Notes: generated by a model not told the origin, from the letters alone. Counted from the stretch's first letter, positions 1 through 9,051 are shown. The stretch: 64,000 nt of DNA from Flavobacterium sp. ACN2 (GCF_002303885.1 NZ_MRCM01000005.1:124001-188000); one strand, 5' to 3'. Made by a program: numbers and translations.

Positions 1-2
1 AA

Positions 3-227
3 GTTCAGGAGCAAATCGCTATGGCAAAATTATATTTATACAAAGCTGTAGATATCGTAAACTTAAGAGGAAAAGAAGGAATTGCTTCTTTCGCTGAAGG
101 TGATGAGCAACGTATGATGTTAATAGGACTTAAACGTTTCACTAAATACACTAACCTGCCAAACGTTGTGGCATTGAGAGAAAAAATTGCAGCAAAATTA
201 GTAGCAGAAGATACTTACTGCTTCTAA
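3..227 (+). CDS. Acyl-CoA dehydrogenase, C-terminal end (partial)
   Basis: This is the 3' end of a gene that begins before the window. The frame is open from base 3 (VQEQIA before the first internal Met), so the ATG at 21 is internal and not a start. About 74 codons remain. The helical segment, with FAEGDEQRMMLIGLKRFTKY and the ending EDTYCF, resembles from memory the C-terminus of the roughly 600-residue acyl-CoA dehydrogenases of Flavobacterium, which catalyse the first, FAD-dependent step of fatty-acid beta-oxidation. The active site is outside the window, so the family call rests on this tail only. Confidence 0.65.
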   Translation, partial: VQEQIAMAKLYLYKAVDIVNLRGKEGIASFAEGDEQRMMLIGLKRFTKYTNLPNVVALREKIAAKLVAEDTYCF

Positions 228-258
228 TATCAAGATAGTTTTTAGCTTTTAATTTGTT

Positions 259-299
259 TAAGCCCGCGCAAGTCCGAAACTGCGCGGGCTTATTTTTTT
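259..299 (+). terminator. Rho-independent terminator after the acyl-CoA dehydrogenase
   Basis: A 12-bp perfect stem, TAAGCCCGCGCA (259-270) with TGCGCGGGCTTA (281-292), is followed by a T run. It is GC-rich in an AT-rich setting and lies 30 bases after the stop codon. Confidence 0.9.
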
Positions 300-336
300 G
301 TTATTTCCAGTGAAAGACATCACTTACAAGACGCAA

Positions 337-344
337 TATTTTTG
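337..344 (+). promoter_or_regulatory. Candidate -7 element (TATTTTTG) for the GH18 gene
   Basis: It matches the Bacteroidota -7 consensus TAnnTTTG. No TTG (-33) is found at the usual 17-23 base spacing, and the 5' leader would be about 105 bases, so the call is tentative. Confidence 0.3.
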
Positions 345-456
345 CAGAAATTTGCAAAATATTCGTTAAAATTAACTTTCTAGAGCCTTTACGATGTTAA
401 ATATTAAATGTATTACAGTATATTTAACATTCTAAAAACTATAAAAAAACAAAATA

Positions 457-1548
457 ATGAAACAAATTACTCTAATCGCATCCTTTTTGCTGTGTTTTGG
501 TATTACAACCACTTTTGCACAGAAAAACAAAAAAATGGATATCATTGCCTACTATACTGGCGATTCTCAACTTATTGACCAATATGAGGTTGGAAAATTA
601 AACCAGATTATTTTTAGTTTTTGCCATCTAAAAGATGGGAAATTAAGCGTTGATTCAGCTAAAGACTCTATTACTATCAAACATTTGGTTTCGCTTAAAG
701 CAAAAAATCCGCAACTTAAAATTATCTTATCTCTTGGTGGCTGGGGAGGCTGTGAGCCATGCTCGGAAGCATTTTCAACTGCTGAAGGACGCTTAAAATT
801 TGCAAAATCTGTAAAAGAAGTAAGCGATTATTTTAAAGTTGATGGTTTAGATTTAGATTGGGAATATCCATCAATTGAAGGGCTTCCTGGACATTTATAC
901 CAAGCTGCTGATAAACCTAATTTTACAGAACTTCTTAAAATTTTACGCTCAACATTAGGAAAAAAATACGAATTGAGTTTTGCTGCGGGAGGTTTTCAAA
1001 AATGTCTAGATGAATCTATAGACTGGAAAGCTGTTGCTCCTTATGTAAACCGCATTAATATCATGAGCTACGATTTAGTTAACGGATATTCAAAAGTTAC
1101 AGGTCATCATACACCATTATACAGCACAAATCCGAAAGAAGAATCTACAGATAGAGCTGTTGAGTTTTTATTAAAAGCAGGTGTTCCTGCTGAAAAATTA
1201 GTAATTGGAGGTGCATTCTATACTAGACAATGGAAAAATGTAGAAAACATCAATAACGGATTGTATCAAGCTGGAGAGCATTTTCAAGGTGTTGATTTTA
1301 AAAACTATGTTACAACATACACAGAGGCTAACGGCTGGAAATATTTTTATGATGAAAAAGCTCAAGCGCCATATTGGTACAATGCTTCAACGAAAACTTT
1401 TGCAACATCAGATGATTTAAAATCTATCAAAGCAAAAGCAGAATATGTAAAAGCTAAAAAATTAGGCGGAATTATGTTTTGGGAACTTACTTTAGATAGT
1501 TTCCGTGACGGAATGGTAAATGAGATTTACAAAGTCAAAAAACAATAA
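457..1548 (+). CDS. Secreted glycoside hydrolase family 18 (chitinase-like)
   Basis: The protein has 363 residues. A signal peptide (residues 1-21, ending TTTFA before QK) is followed by one GH18 TIM barrel. The substrate-side motif SLGGWGG is at 92-98 and the catalytic DGLDLDWEYP at 129-138, with the acid/base Glu at 136. GH18 enzymes cleave beta-1,4 GlcNAc linkages by substrate-assisted catalysis, so chitin or chito-oligosaccharide breakdown is expected; some family members act on the N-glycan core instead. There is no carbohydrate-binding module and no type IX secretion C-terminal domain, so it is probably periplasmic or freely secreted. It is monocistronic, with a terminator right after the stop. 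Confidence 0.88.
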   Translation: MKQITLIASFLLCFGITTTFAQKNKKMDIIAYYTGDSQLIDQYEVGKLNQIIFSFCHLKDGKLSVDSAKDSITIKHLVSLKAKNPQLKIILSLGGWGGCEPCSEAFSTAEGRLKFAKSVKEVSDYFKVDGLDLDWEYPSIEGLPGHLYQAADKPNFTELLKILRSTLGKKYELSFAAGGFQKCLDESIDWKAVAPYVNRINIMSYDLVNGYSKVTGHHTPLYSTNPKEESTDRAVEFLLKAGVPAEKLVIGGAFYTRQWKNVENINNGLYQAGEHFQGVDFKNYVTTYTEANGWKYFYDEKAQAPYWYNASTKTFATSDDLKSIKAKAEYVKAKKLGGIMFWELTLDSFRDGMVNEIYKVKKQ

Positions 1549-1557
1549 ATAATACAA

Positions 1558-1583
1558 AAGGGAATCATAATGATTCCCTTTTT
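1558..1583. terminator. Bidirectional terminator between convergent genes
   Basis: The inverted repeat GGGAATCAT (1560-1568) / ATGATTCCC (1570-1578) has A runs to its left and T runs to its right. It can therefore end transcription from the GH18 gene and from the opposing gene at 1603-2088. Confidence 0.8.
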
Positions 1584-1602
1584 TTATATAAGTCGTATAA
1601 GA

Positions 1603-2088
1603 TTACTGCACCTTATTCTTATCTATTTCTCCAATAAACGGAATTGCTTCTAAAATTTCGCTTCTTATTATGGTTTGAAGATATACTTCAAGCTGAATAA
1701 ACTTTGCTGCATTAATAGATCCAATCGCTTTTTTTGCTTGATTATAAGTTTTAGAATACAATTTCTCATAATCAATATGGTTTTTCAAAGTTGCTTTAGC
1801 CAATTGATCTGCTTTTTCATCGGTTAAAGTTTCGTAATTGGCCGCATAATCGTTTATTAGTTGAAACTTAGTCTGCCCTAGAGCTTTTCGCGACGTTTCA
1901 TAATTATCGTAAACTTTAGTAAAAGCTGTTGCCTGCGCATCAGATAAATTCATGTACTGCTTTACCAGCTCAGCTTTAGATTTTCCATAAACACTTTGTA
2001 CTACTTCTAAATCTTCCTTGTAAGAAGACTGCGCATAAGATGAAAACGAGGCTGCCGCCATGATAAGAATAAGTCCTAATTTTTTCAT
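1603..2088 (-). CDS. Secreted helical protein of unknown function
   Basis: The 161-residue protein starts with a clear signal peptide (MKKLGLILIMAAASFSSYAQ, cleavage near residue 19). The mature part is predicted almost entirely helical and rich in Lys, Ala, Tyr and Glu, with no Cys. I recognise no catalytic motif. Its layout (secreted, about 140 mature residues, amphipathic helices with regularly spaced Tyr) is like many small periplasmic helical proteins of Flavobacterium. It is transcribed alone, opposite the GH18 gene. Confidence 0.7.
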   Translation of the reverse strand: MKKLGLILIMAAASFSSYAQSSYKEDLEVVQSVYGKSKAELVKQYMNLSDAQATAFTKVYDNYETSRKALGQTKFQLINDYAANYETLTDEKADQLAKATLKNHIDYEKLYSKTYNQAKKAIGSINAAKFIQLEVYLQTIIRSEILEAIPFIGEIDKNKVQ

Positions 2089-2170
2089 AGTTTTAATTTT
2101 AAATTTGTTTTTAAAAATTTATGCATACTCAAATATACTGATTTTAAACACATTAAACGATCAACAGGTT

Positions 2171-3085
2171 TTAAAAAAATGAATATTGGTAAACCGCTGA
2201 CAGAGCATAATAATTTAGTCCGTTGTTGGTATAGGCTCCAATATGATATTGAAATCTAACGGACTGCCCTTTTGCAATTGGAGTAGAAAAAGTTCCCCCC
2301 ACTCGCCAATTATCAATCTGACTCTCATCTGAAACTCCATCAGCAATAGTTCGACCTCCAAAAAACCAAGTCGTATTAAAACCAACCCACATTTGGTTTT
2401 TAAAATAATAGCTTGCATGCGCCTGAAGACTACAGGTTGGTTTTTGCTCTAATTTTTTTCCTAGATAATCATTATTATCCGTATAAAACCACACCCCGCC
2501 ATAGGCCTCGGCATAAACGTGAGCAAACCGTTTCGACACCCCTATTTCGGGCTTAAAAGCCCAGCGGTTTGTTCCAATGTTTACTTGTTTATCGCCATAA
2601 TATCTTCCTGTTGGGATTGAAGTAACCAAACTGACTCCAAGAATTGTTTTTTGCTCAAAACTTCTAAATTCAGATTTATCAAGTGCAGGAGAACCTAGCA
2701 AATTAATTCCAAAACGCACTTTCATATCTGCAAAACCTATTCTTGAGCCAGTAACCAGCTGATCACTAATTACAGCAGATCCGTCCATAAAAGTAAAAGG
2801 CAGTCCTACCTGTATACGAGCCAGTTTATCTGCCAACCCAAAAGTTTTGATATAATTTACAGCCATATTGTGGCTTTGAAGTGTAAAATCTTTTATGGGT
2901 AAAGAAGGATCTGTGAGTACATTTCCATTCATGAAAACATACCCTGCCGCAATTACGTTTAGACCTTTAGGAACATTAGCATAAGCTCTGGGTTCCAAAT
3001 CCTGACCCAACATAGTGAATACACCAAAAAAGAAAAACAAAACCGAAAACTGCCACTTTAATAACCATAAAAAGATTCTTACCAT
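2171..3085 (-). CDS. Outer-membrane transporter-like beta-barrel (MetA-type)
   Basis: This 304-residue protein has a hydrophobic N-terminal segment (about 8-27) and then alternating beta-strand sequence with many aromatic residues, ending in YALSAVYQYSFF. The terminal Phe is typical of outer-membrane barrels. Sequence style (LEPRAYANVPKGLNVIAAGY near the N-terminus; FADMKVRFGINLLG) matches the Phenol_MetA_deg/transporter-like family (PF13557), whose substrates are mostly unknown. It is followed on the same strand by nothing close and preceded by the DUF4251 gene 42 bases upstream, so an operon with that gene is possible. Function is inferred only to the level of a barrel. Confidence 0.7.
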   Translation of the reverse strand: MVRIFLWLLKWQFSVLFFFFGVFTMLGQDLEPRAYANVPKGLNVIAAGYVFMNGNVLTDPSLPIKDFTLQSHNMAVNYIKTFGLADKLARIQVGLPFTFMDGSAVISDQLVTGSRIGFADMKVRFGINLLGSPALDKSEFRSFEQKTILGVSLVTSIPTGRYYGDKQVNIGTNRWAFKPEIGVSKRFAHVYAEAYGGVWFYTDNNDYLGKKLEQKPTCSLQAHASYYFKNQMWVGFNTTWFFGGRTIADGVSDESQIDNWRVGGTFSTPIAKGQSVRFQYHIGAYTNNGLNYYALSAVYQYSFF

Positions 3086-3126
3086 ATATTCAGACGAATT
3101 TGTGACAAGTTTAGTATTGAATTACA

Positions 3127-3642
3127 TCATTGTTTCTCTGCTGTTTTTGGAGCGTATATCACTCCATCATAACTAATTGGACCTCTATTATTACTGCTTA
3201 CAGAAAGTGTTGTGTTTCCGTTATAAAAGATAGAAAATGTTAAATCGTATACATCACTAGTTCCTCTCACTGTTGCTTTTAGAATAGTATTATTTTTTTT
3301 ATTTTCGACTTTAATATTCTCGGGCTTCCCTTCAAATTTTATTCCGCCATCGCCATTATAGCCAACGTTATAACCACGTCCGAAGAAAGGAAGATCACAA
3401 GTTGCACTATCGGCCTTAAACTTTAAAAAATACGTATTATAGTCCAATTGAAGTAATCGACCTCCTTGAGGCATTGCTTTTTGAGCCTCAAAAACAAAGT
3501 TTTGAGAATCGATAAGTGCTTTAATTTCGTTTAGTTTTTTTAATTCTCTTTCTTGCTTGAGTTCTTTTTTTGTCTTTTCTTGTGCAGAAACTGAAAAATT
3601 AAAAGCAATCAGAAACAGGAAGACATATAATTTAGTTTTCAT
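3127..3642 (-). CDS. DUF4251 domain-containing secreted protein
   Basis: The protein has 171 residues with a signal peptide (about 1-20, SVSAQ), a Lys/Glu-rich helical stretch (22-45) and then a beta-rich domain with YFLKFKADSATCDLPFFGRG and NVGYNGDGGIKFEG. This is the pattern of DUF4251, a Bacteroidota periplasmic family of unknown role. It starts 4 bases after the META-domain gene ends and is very likely cotranscribed with it. Confidence 0.75.
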   Translation of the reverse strand: MKTKLYVFLFLIAFNFSVSAQEKTKKELKQERELKKLNEIKALIDSQNFVFEAQKAMPQGGRLLQLDYNTYFLKFKADSATCDLPFFGRGYNVGYNGDGGIKFEGKPENIKVENKKNNTILKATVRGTSDVYDLTFSIFYNGNTTLSVSSNNRGPISYDGVIYAPKTAEKQ

Positions 3643-3646
3643 AAAA

Positions 3647-4072
3647 CTATTTTTTAGTAAAACGCATCATCGCAATATCTCCAGAAATGAAATTCAAAGT
3701 TTTACCATCATCTGTAATATCATATGATGTAATTTTCTGTAGCGTACTCATATACACCTGCTCGCCCTGACTACCATTCAAACACATCATTTTAGTTACC
3801 GCCATTGGTTGTGTAAAATCTATTTTGTTTCCTGTCGCGCTAAGTTTTCCCGTATAAGAATTACATCCATTATTTCCCGAAACACGACTCTCTTTAATAC
3901 TAAAGACAATAGTTGGCTTTTTATTTGAATATAAAACATCAAAAGTTTGGGAATCTGCAACATAATTTAATTCCCAAGTTCCATCAAGCTTAGAAACTGC
4001 ATCCGTTTTTGCGCATTTGCAAGAAATTAAAAACGAAGTAATAAAAACGAGAGTAAAAATCTTTTTCATCAT
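3647..4072 (-). CDS. META domain lipoprotein (HslJ-like)
   Basis: The 141-residue protein has a lipoprotein signal with lipobox LISC (lipidated Cys at 18). The mature part carries the META fold: DGTWEL near the start, then VSGNNGCNSYTG and the pair PMAVTKMMC, the usual landmarks of META/HslJ proteins. HslJ in E. coli is linked to heat shock and novobiocin resistance, but the biochemical role is not settled. It is the first gene of a probable two-gene operon with the DUF4251 gene (gap 4 bases). A second Met at residue 2 is an equally good start. Confidence 0.8.
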   Translation of the reverse strand: MMKKIFTLVFITSFLISCKCAKTDAVSKLDGTWELNYVADSQTFDVLYSNKKPTIVFSIKESRVSGNNGCNSYTGKLSATGNKIDFTQPMAVTKMMCLNGSQGEQVYMSTLQKITSYDITDDGKTLNFISGDIAMMRFTKK

Positions 4073-4285
4073 AACATTAAGGATTAAATGTGAGCGAATT
4101 AGATAAATGGTTTTCAGAAATTATTCATTAAAAACCTACACGAATTTAAACAATATTTTTGGGTTTTAACTCAATCAACATCAAATTATAACGTATAGTT
4201 TGACTTTTTTTTAACTTTTAGAGTCAATCAATTCCGTTATTTTATGTTAAATTTACTTAATCTTTAATTAAAAATGCCCGTAGAT

Positions 4286-4813
4286 ATGAAAAAACTAATT
4301 GTTTCTTTCGCTATAATTACTGCCTTAATCATTGGCTGTAAAACAAATAACAAATCAAATGATGCTAAAACTCTAACTGTTGCATTAGAGCCAAAAAGCA
4401 ACAGTAAAGTTGCCGGAACTGCTACTTTTGTTGAAAAAAATGGTAAAGTAACTTTTACAGCAAAAATAACAGGATTAGAACCTGGAGTGCACGCCATCCA
4501 TATTCATGAAAAAGCAGATTGTAGTTCTGCTGACGGAAGTTCTGCTGGAGGACACTGGAATCCGACTTTCAAAAAACATGGAAAATGGGGAGTTGGGGAA
4601 TATCATAAAGGTGATATCGGAAACTTTACCGCAGATGCAAAAGGTAACGGATCTATCACTTTAACTACTGACGAATGGTGTATTGGATGTGGAGACAGTA
4701 ATAAAGATGTTCTAGGCAAAGGCTTAATCGTACACGCAGGAACAGATGATTTTACCACTCAGCCAACTGGAAATGCAGGAGGAAGAGTTGCTTGTGCAGG
4801 AATCATTAAATAA
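4286..4813 (+). CDS. sodC: Cu/Zn superoxide dismutase, lipoprotein
   Basis: The enzyme dismutates superoxide outside the cytoplasm. The upstream ATG at 4274 is in frame, but starting at 4286 gives a clean lipoprotein signal (MKKLIV...IIGC, lipidated Cys at 18). SodC landmarks follow in order: HAIHIHEKADC with copper ligands His72 and His74, GGHWNP, KHGKWGVGEYHKGDIGN (zinc loop), LIVHAGTDDF, and GNAGGRVACAGII carrying the conserved Arg and disulfide Cys. The length, about 176 residues, is normal. The extra Cys pair in WCIGCGDSN is common in bacterial members. It is monocistronic, with a strong terminator behind it. Confidence 0.93.
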   Translation: MKKLIVSFAIITALIIGCKTNNKSNDAKTLTVALEPKSNSKVAGTATFVEKNGKVTFTAKITGLEPGVHAIHIHEKADCSSADGSSAGGHWNPTFKKHGKWGVGEYHKGDIGNFTADAKGNGSITLTTDEWCIGCGDSNKDVLGKGLIVHAGTDDFTTQPTGNAGGRVACAGIIK

Positions 4814-4823
4814 GAAAAATTTG

Positions 4824-4862
4824 AATAACCGCTATTTTTAACAAAATCTAGCGGTTATTTAA
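4824..4862 (+). terminator. Terminator after sodC
   Basis: The 11-bp perfect stem AATAACCGCTA (4824-4834) / TAGCGGTTATT (4849-4859) is followed by a T-rich tail. Confidence 0.85.
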
Positions 4863-4895
4863 TTTTAAAATGAATCCTAAAACAAGAAAAAGACA

Positions 4896-4903
4896 TAGCT
4901 TTG
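4896..4903 (+). promoter_or_regulatory. -7 promoter element (TAGCTTTG)
   Basis: It matches TAnnTTTG and lies 20 bases before the ATG at 4923, leaving a short leader. Confidence 0.5.
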
Positions 4904-4922
4904 CATCAGCAAAATTAAGTCC

Positions 4923-6125
4923 ATGATTAACCCATCAGCACCAGGCTGGATCGATAAGTTTTTTAGTGAACAGAAGTTTTCAGAAGCAATTCCTTTTGAA
5001 ACTGTAGATTCGTTTTACTATAAAGTGAGAGAAACGGGGTTTATTTACGGACATATTATTACCATAGATTCACAAGTCCCAATTCCGATAAAGGGCTGGT
5101 TTAAAACCGAAATTTCAAAAGTTGCCTTACTTAACACACTCTATCATGTCTTTTGTTTAGAGAAAAGAAATTCGGAACCTATACATTTTATTTCTGAAGT
5201 TTTAAAGTTTTACAAGCAAATGAATCCAGAGGGATTTAATTTGTTTAAAATTTTATTGCCAAAAGATACTCCTTCTCTATCTCTGGAAAACATTATTGAC
5301 CAAAGAGTTCAAACGAATGATAGCATCATCAGTAAAAACTTCTCGCATTTGGTGACAAATGCTTTATTGTTTATTGATGTTTTGGCCTTTAGACAATATT
5401 TAGAGCATGGAGAAATTCCTGAAAAATATTTAAAAAGAATTGAAGAAACCGTTCTTGGAATTGTTGGTTTGGCTTTAAAAACCAAAACAGTAAAATCTCA
5501 GCATGACGATCTTTTAATTAAACTTTTTGAAGCTTCTATACGTTATTCAAAGTTTTCGAAAGTTACAGTTGAGACTTTGGAGACTTTAAATCTAGAATAC
5601 TTTAAAAATAGACTTGAACAGTACTATTTAATCGATATGGCCGGAATGGCTTTGTGGAGTGATGGAGTTGTAGAAAATGAAGAATCGTATTTCCTATATT
5701 CTTTAGGTTCAACAATGGGAGTTCCTGATGATTTTGTAACGCAAAGCATGGATACAACCAATACTTTTATTACAACTCACAAAAAGAAAATTCCGTACTT
5801 TAATTATTCAAATCCTGTTAAACATTTTTATGACCAAATGACGCACAGTGTAGTCAAATTAATCATACGAAACAAAAACAGATTGATTAAGGAGATTGTA
5901 CAGAGTAAGGAATTGATGGTACTACTCGCCTATTCTACAACAAGAGATTTGGATGCGAAGGAAAAGAAAAAGGTAAAAAAACAGCTTTTGGACATTTGTA
6001 AAACCATTCCGTCGCTAACCATCTTTTTACTTCCTGGCGGAAGTTTACTTCTTCCAATTCTAATCAAATTTATCCCAACAATGCTTCCGTCTGCATTTAA
6101 TGAAAATTTAGACGAAAACGAATAA
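4923..6125 (+). CDS. LETM1-related biofilm-associated protein
   Basis: The protein has 400 residues and no signal peptide. It has a helical N-terminal two-thirds, including a TerB-like acidic helical segment (DMAGMALWSDGVVENEESY, about 240-260), and a C-terminal LETM1-like stretch. The end contains KKKVKKQLLDICKTIPSL and LLPGGSLLLPILIKFIPTML, the PGG-containing signature of LETM1/ribosome-binding-like domains. In mitochondria LETM1 takes part in cation/proton exchange. Bacterial homologues of this layout are annotated in Flavobacteriia as LETM1-related biofilm-associated proteins, with unknown mechanism. It is monocistronic, convergent with the carbonic anhydrase gene and separated from it by a terminator. 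Confidence 0.75.
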   Translation: MINPSAPGWIDKFFSEQKFSEAIPFETVDSFYYKVRETGFIYGHIITIDSQVPIPIKGWFKTEISKVALLNTLYHVFCLEKRNSEPIHFISEVLKFYKQMNPEGFNLFKILLPKDTPSLSLENIIDQRVQTNDSIISKNFSHLVTNALLFIDVLAFRQYLEHGEIPEKYLKRIEETVLGIVGLALKTKTVKSQHDDLLIKLFEASIRYSKFSKVTVETLETLNLEYFKNRLEQYYLIDMAGMALWSDGVVENEESYFLYSLGSTMGVPDDFVTQSMDTTNTFITTHKKKIPYFNYSNPVKHFYDQMTHSVVKLIIRNKNRLIKEIVQSKELMVLLAYSTTRDLDAKEKKKVKKQLLDICKTIPSLTIFLLPGGSLLLPILIKFIPTMLPSAFNENLDENE

Positions 6126-6128
6126 AAA

Positions 6129-6153
6129 AAATCGCCCCTTTTGAGGGCGATTT
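6129..6153. terminator. Bidirectional terminator
   Basis: The 9-bp stem AAATCGCCC (6129-6137) / GGGCGATTT (6145-6153) sits between convergent genes, with A run before and T-rich sequence after. Confidence 0.85.
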
Positions 6154-6166
6154 CTATTTGTATCTA

Positions 6167-6802
6167 TTAAAGATCTAATTGGTAAACTTCGTCTAGCTCA
6201 TCATTTGAAGCAATATTTACATCTAAGTCAGTTACAAAACCAGAATTTAGTCCGTAAACCCATCCATGAAGCATTAAATCTTGGCCATTTTTCCAAGCAT
6301 TCTGTACAATAGATGTTTTCGCTAAGTTGTAAACTTGTTCTTTAGTATTGATTTCAACAAAAGCATTAAAACGCTCTGTTTCATCTTCAATAGAGTTTAA
6401 GTATTTATCATGTAAACGATATTCATCTTTAATATGACGAAGCCAGTTATCAATAATTCCAACAGACTGATGTCCCATTGCCGCTTTTACACCTCCGCAT
6501 CCGTAATGTCCACATACAATAACATGTTTTACTTTCAAAACGTTTACAGCATAATCCAGAACACTTAGCATGTTCATATCAGAGTGCACAACCATATTGG
6601 CAATGTTTCGGTGAACGAAAACCTCACCTGGTTTTGCACCAACAATTTCGTTTGCAGGAACACGGCTGTCAGAGCATCCAATCCATAATAAAGGTGGTGA
6701 TTGTCCTTTTGCCAAATCAGCAAAATAATTAGGATCTTTTGCTAAAGAAGTTTCAACCCACTTTTTATTGTTCTCTAATAACTGCTCATAAAATTTTCTC
6801 AT
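6167..6802 (-). CDS. can: Beta-carbonic anhydrase
   Basis: The enzyme interconverts CO2 and bicarbonate in the cytoplasm. All zinc and active-site residues of the beta class are present: CSDSR at 43-47 (Zn Cys43, Asp45-Arg47 dyad) and CGHYGCGG with His99 and Cys102. The length of 211 residues is normal. The gene lies 115 bases downstream of the SulP transporter on the same strand. SulP proteins of the BicA type carry bicarbonate, so the pair may act together in inorganic-carbon supply for anaplerotic carboxylation (inference from context). Confidence 0.93.
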   Translation of the reverse strand: MRKFYEQLLENNKKWVETSLAKDPNYFADLAKGQSPPLLWIGCSDSRVPANEIVGAKPGEVFVHRNIANMVVHSDMNMLSVLDYAVNVLKVKHVIVCGHYGCGGVKAAMGHQSVGIIDNWLRHIKDEYRLHDKYLNSIEDETERFNAFVEINTKEQVYNLAKTSIVQNAWKNGQDLMLHGWVYGLNSGFVTDLDVNIASNDELDEVYQLDL

Positions 6803-6917
6803 TTTTTTATTTTTTTGTGTGGTAATTTCTAAGTTATAATAGTCTCAAAAAATGAACTTAAATGTAAAGTTACCTAAAATTTGACATTTCATCTTCCTTA
6901 AAAACACCAATTTTTAA

Positions 6918-8564
6918 TTATTCTCCTCTAACAACTTCTTTTTTAACCAGTTCTCTTTTTGCCACATCATAATAATGCTCAATCGTAACATGGTTACTAT
7001 TTTCTGGCGTATTTTCTAATTCGTATGCTTCTTTAAATCCTTTAAGCTTCACTTTGATGTTTTCATCGATAGCTCTAGTTTCTTTAAATTCACGAATTAA
7101 ATCCAAAACATCATGCGCAATATACTCCGTATCATGTGCATTGATAATTACTTTCGAATTTTCTGGAATTTCAGCCAATGTTTGTTTGATTGCCGCTTTA
7201 TTTAAAAACGAAACTTCCTGCGCTAAATCAATATGAATGATATCCCCATCTTCATATTCTTCTTTCTTGAAAACGTAAGCTCTTTTCAGGTTTCCTCTAA
7301 GAACAAAAATGATACTGATAACAATTCCCAACGCAACACCTTTTAGCAAATCTGTCGCAACAACAAAGACCAAAGTTGCAATGAAAGGTACAAACTGGTA
7401 TTTCCCCTTTTCCCAGAAATGCATAAAGGTTGCTGGTTTTGCTAATTTATATCCCACCAAAATCAAAACAGTAGCCAATGTTGCCAATGGAATTTTGTTT
7501 AAAATTGCTGGTATAGATAATACACTTATTAATAAAAGCACACCATGAATGATGGCAGACATTTTAGATTTTGCTCCTGCATTGTTATTTGCAGAAGATC
7601 TTACTACTACAGAAGTCATTGGCAAACCTCCTAAAAGAGCACTTACCATATTACCAACACCTTGAGCTCTAAGCTCTACATTGGTATTGGTGTAACGTTT
7701 TTGCACATCCATTCTATCTGAAGCTTCAATACACAAAAGCGTTTCAATAGAAGCGACAATGGCAATCGTAATAGCAACCACCCAAACCTGCGGATTTGTA
7801 ATAGCAGTGAAGTCTGGGGTAATTATAATTGATTTAAAGTCTTCAAAAGATTTTGGAACTGGCAAAGAAACCAAATGTTCTTTTGCAATTGCCAAAGTGC
7901 TTCCTGTAGATACAAATATTTCGTTTAAAACTACTCCTGCTATAACAGCAACCAAAGCTCCAGGAACTAGTTTTATTCTTTTTAAGAAAGGAACTTTATC
8001 CCAAGCTAATAAAATTACCAATGAAACTGCTGAAATTACTACAGCTCCTAAATGAATATGATTTAAGACATCGAATAAAAATGAAAAAGAATTACTTCCA
8101 TCATTTTGAATGAAAGCCTGATCTCCTTCAAAATCTGCATCATAACCAAAAGCGTGTGGTATTTGTTTTAATATGATAATAATTCCGATACCCGCTAACA
8201 TTCCCTCGATTACGTTTGTCGGAAAATAGTTCGATATACTTCCAGCCTTTAAAAATCCTAATGCTAATTGAATTAATCCAGCAATAAAAACAGACATTAA
8301 AAATACATTGAAAGCTCCTAAATCGGTAATTGCGGTTAAAATGATAGCCGTTAACCCAGCAGCTGGACCTGATACGCTAATATGTGACTGGCTCAAATAT
8401 CCTACAACGATACCACCCACAACACCAGCAATGATTCCAGAAAATAATGGTGCTCCAGAAGCCATTGCAATACCTAAACACAACGGAAGAGCCACCAAGA
8501 AAACCACTAAACCTGAAGCAAAATCAGATTTAAGGTTGGCAAAAAGATTGATTTTTTTTGTCAT
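6918..8564 (-). CDS. SulP family anion transporter with STAS domain
   Basis: The 548-residue protein has the SulP membrane domain of about 12 helices, beginning near residue 15 and including the SGPAAGLTAI motif (about 65-74). After it comes a cytoplasmic STAS domain (about 430-540) containing KVIINAHDTEYIAHDVLDLI. SulP members carry sulfate, bicarbonate or dicarboxylates. The beta-carbonic anhydrase gene downstream favours bicarbonate uptake, but no residue I can see decides the substrate. The first Met (MTKKINLF) is a good start just before the first helix. Confidence 0.88.
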   Translation of the reverse strand: MTKKINLFANLKSDFASGLVVFLVALPLCLGIAMASGAPLFSGIIAGVVGGIVVGYLSQSHISVSGPAAGLTAIILTAITDLGAFNVFLMSVFIAGLIQLALGFLKAGSISNYFPTNVIEGMLAGIGIIIILKQIPHAFGYDADFEGDQAFIQNDGSNSFSFLFDVLNHIHLGAVVISAVSLVILLAWDKVPFLKRIKLVPGALVAVIAGVVLNEIFVSTGSTLAIAKEHLVSLPVPKSFEDFKSIIITPDFTAITNPQVWVVAITIAIVASIETLLCIEASDRMDVQKRYTNTNVELRAQGVGNMVSALLGGLPMTSVVVRSSANNNAGAKSKMSAIIHGVLLLISVLSIPAILNKIPLATLATVLILVGYKLAKPATFMHFWEKGKYQFVPFIATLVFVVATDLLKGVALGIVISIIFVLRGNLKRAYVFKKEEYEDGDIIHIDLAQEVSFLNKAAIKQTLAEIPENSKVIINAHDTEYIAHDVLDLIREFKETRAIDENIKVKLKGFKEAYELENTPENSNHVTIEHYYDVAKRELVKKEVVRGE

Positions 8565-8647
8565 AATATAATACTAAAAAAATTATTCATTAAAGATTTA
8601 CCCCATCTCGATAGAAATGCGGCTAAAGTTCGAAATAATCGGAAGTA

Positions 8648-8929
8648 TTATGCTACGTTAGGTGGTGGAGCAAAGATGCTCGGAGAGATGTTGTCTAGTT
8701 TGACAATGTTTTCAGAAATAATCGTTTTTTTCTCGATGTAAACCGGAATCAAAACTTCATGCTCAAGAATAGTAGGATGAACTACATTTTTAAGTTCTTT
8801 GTGCACTTCTTCTTCAGCAATACTAAAAGATATAGCCGTATTATTTCCTTTCTTAATCGCCTGAACAATTGTCGGGGTCGATAAGAAGGCAATAAATATG
8901 AATAATAATATGCGAGCTATATATTTCAT
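8648..8929 (-). CDS. Small secreted or membrane-anchored protein, unknown
   Basis: I chose the internal Met (MKYIARILLF) as start because it gives a short signal-like helix (residues 5-21). The longer reading adds eight residues with no signal logic. The mature part, about 70 residues, is polar with a C-terminal SIFAPPPNVA. No family recognised. It lies 83 bases upstream of the SulP gene on the same strand. Confidence 0.5.
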   Translation of the reverse strand: MKYIARILLFIFIAFLSTPTIVQAIKKGNNTAISFSIAEEEVHKELKNVVHPTILEHEVLIPVYIEKKTIISENIVKLDNISPSIFAPPPNVA

Positions 8930-8994
8930 CAAAGCAAAAATAGCGTTAAACAAATAAAATCAAAGAGATTTTTATAGAAATTTAACATAAACAA

Positions 8995-9030
8995 AAAAGC
9001 AGAATGCAATTTTCATTCCATTCTGCTTTT
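8995..9030 (-). terminator. Terminator after dps
   Basis: The 12-bp stem AAAAGCAGAATG (8995-9006) / CATTCTGCTTTT (9019-9030) lies just past the dps stop; the minus-strand product ends in a U run. Confidence 0.8.
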
Positions 9031-9051
9031 AATTATTTAAAAAACAATTAT

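Noticed and set aside
4264..4497. Minus-strand frame over the sodC start
   Set aside because: Shadow of the well-supported sodC gene.
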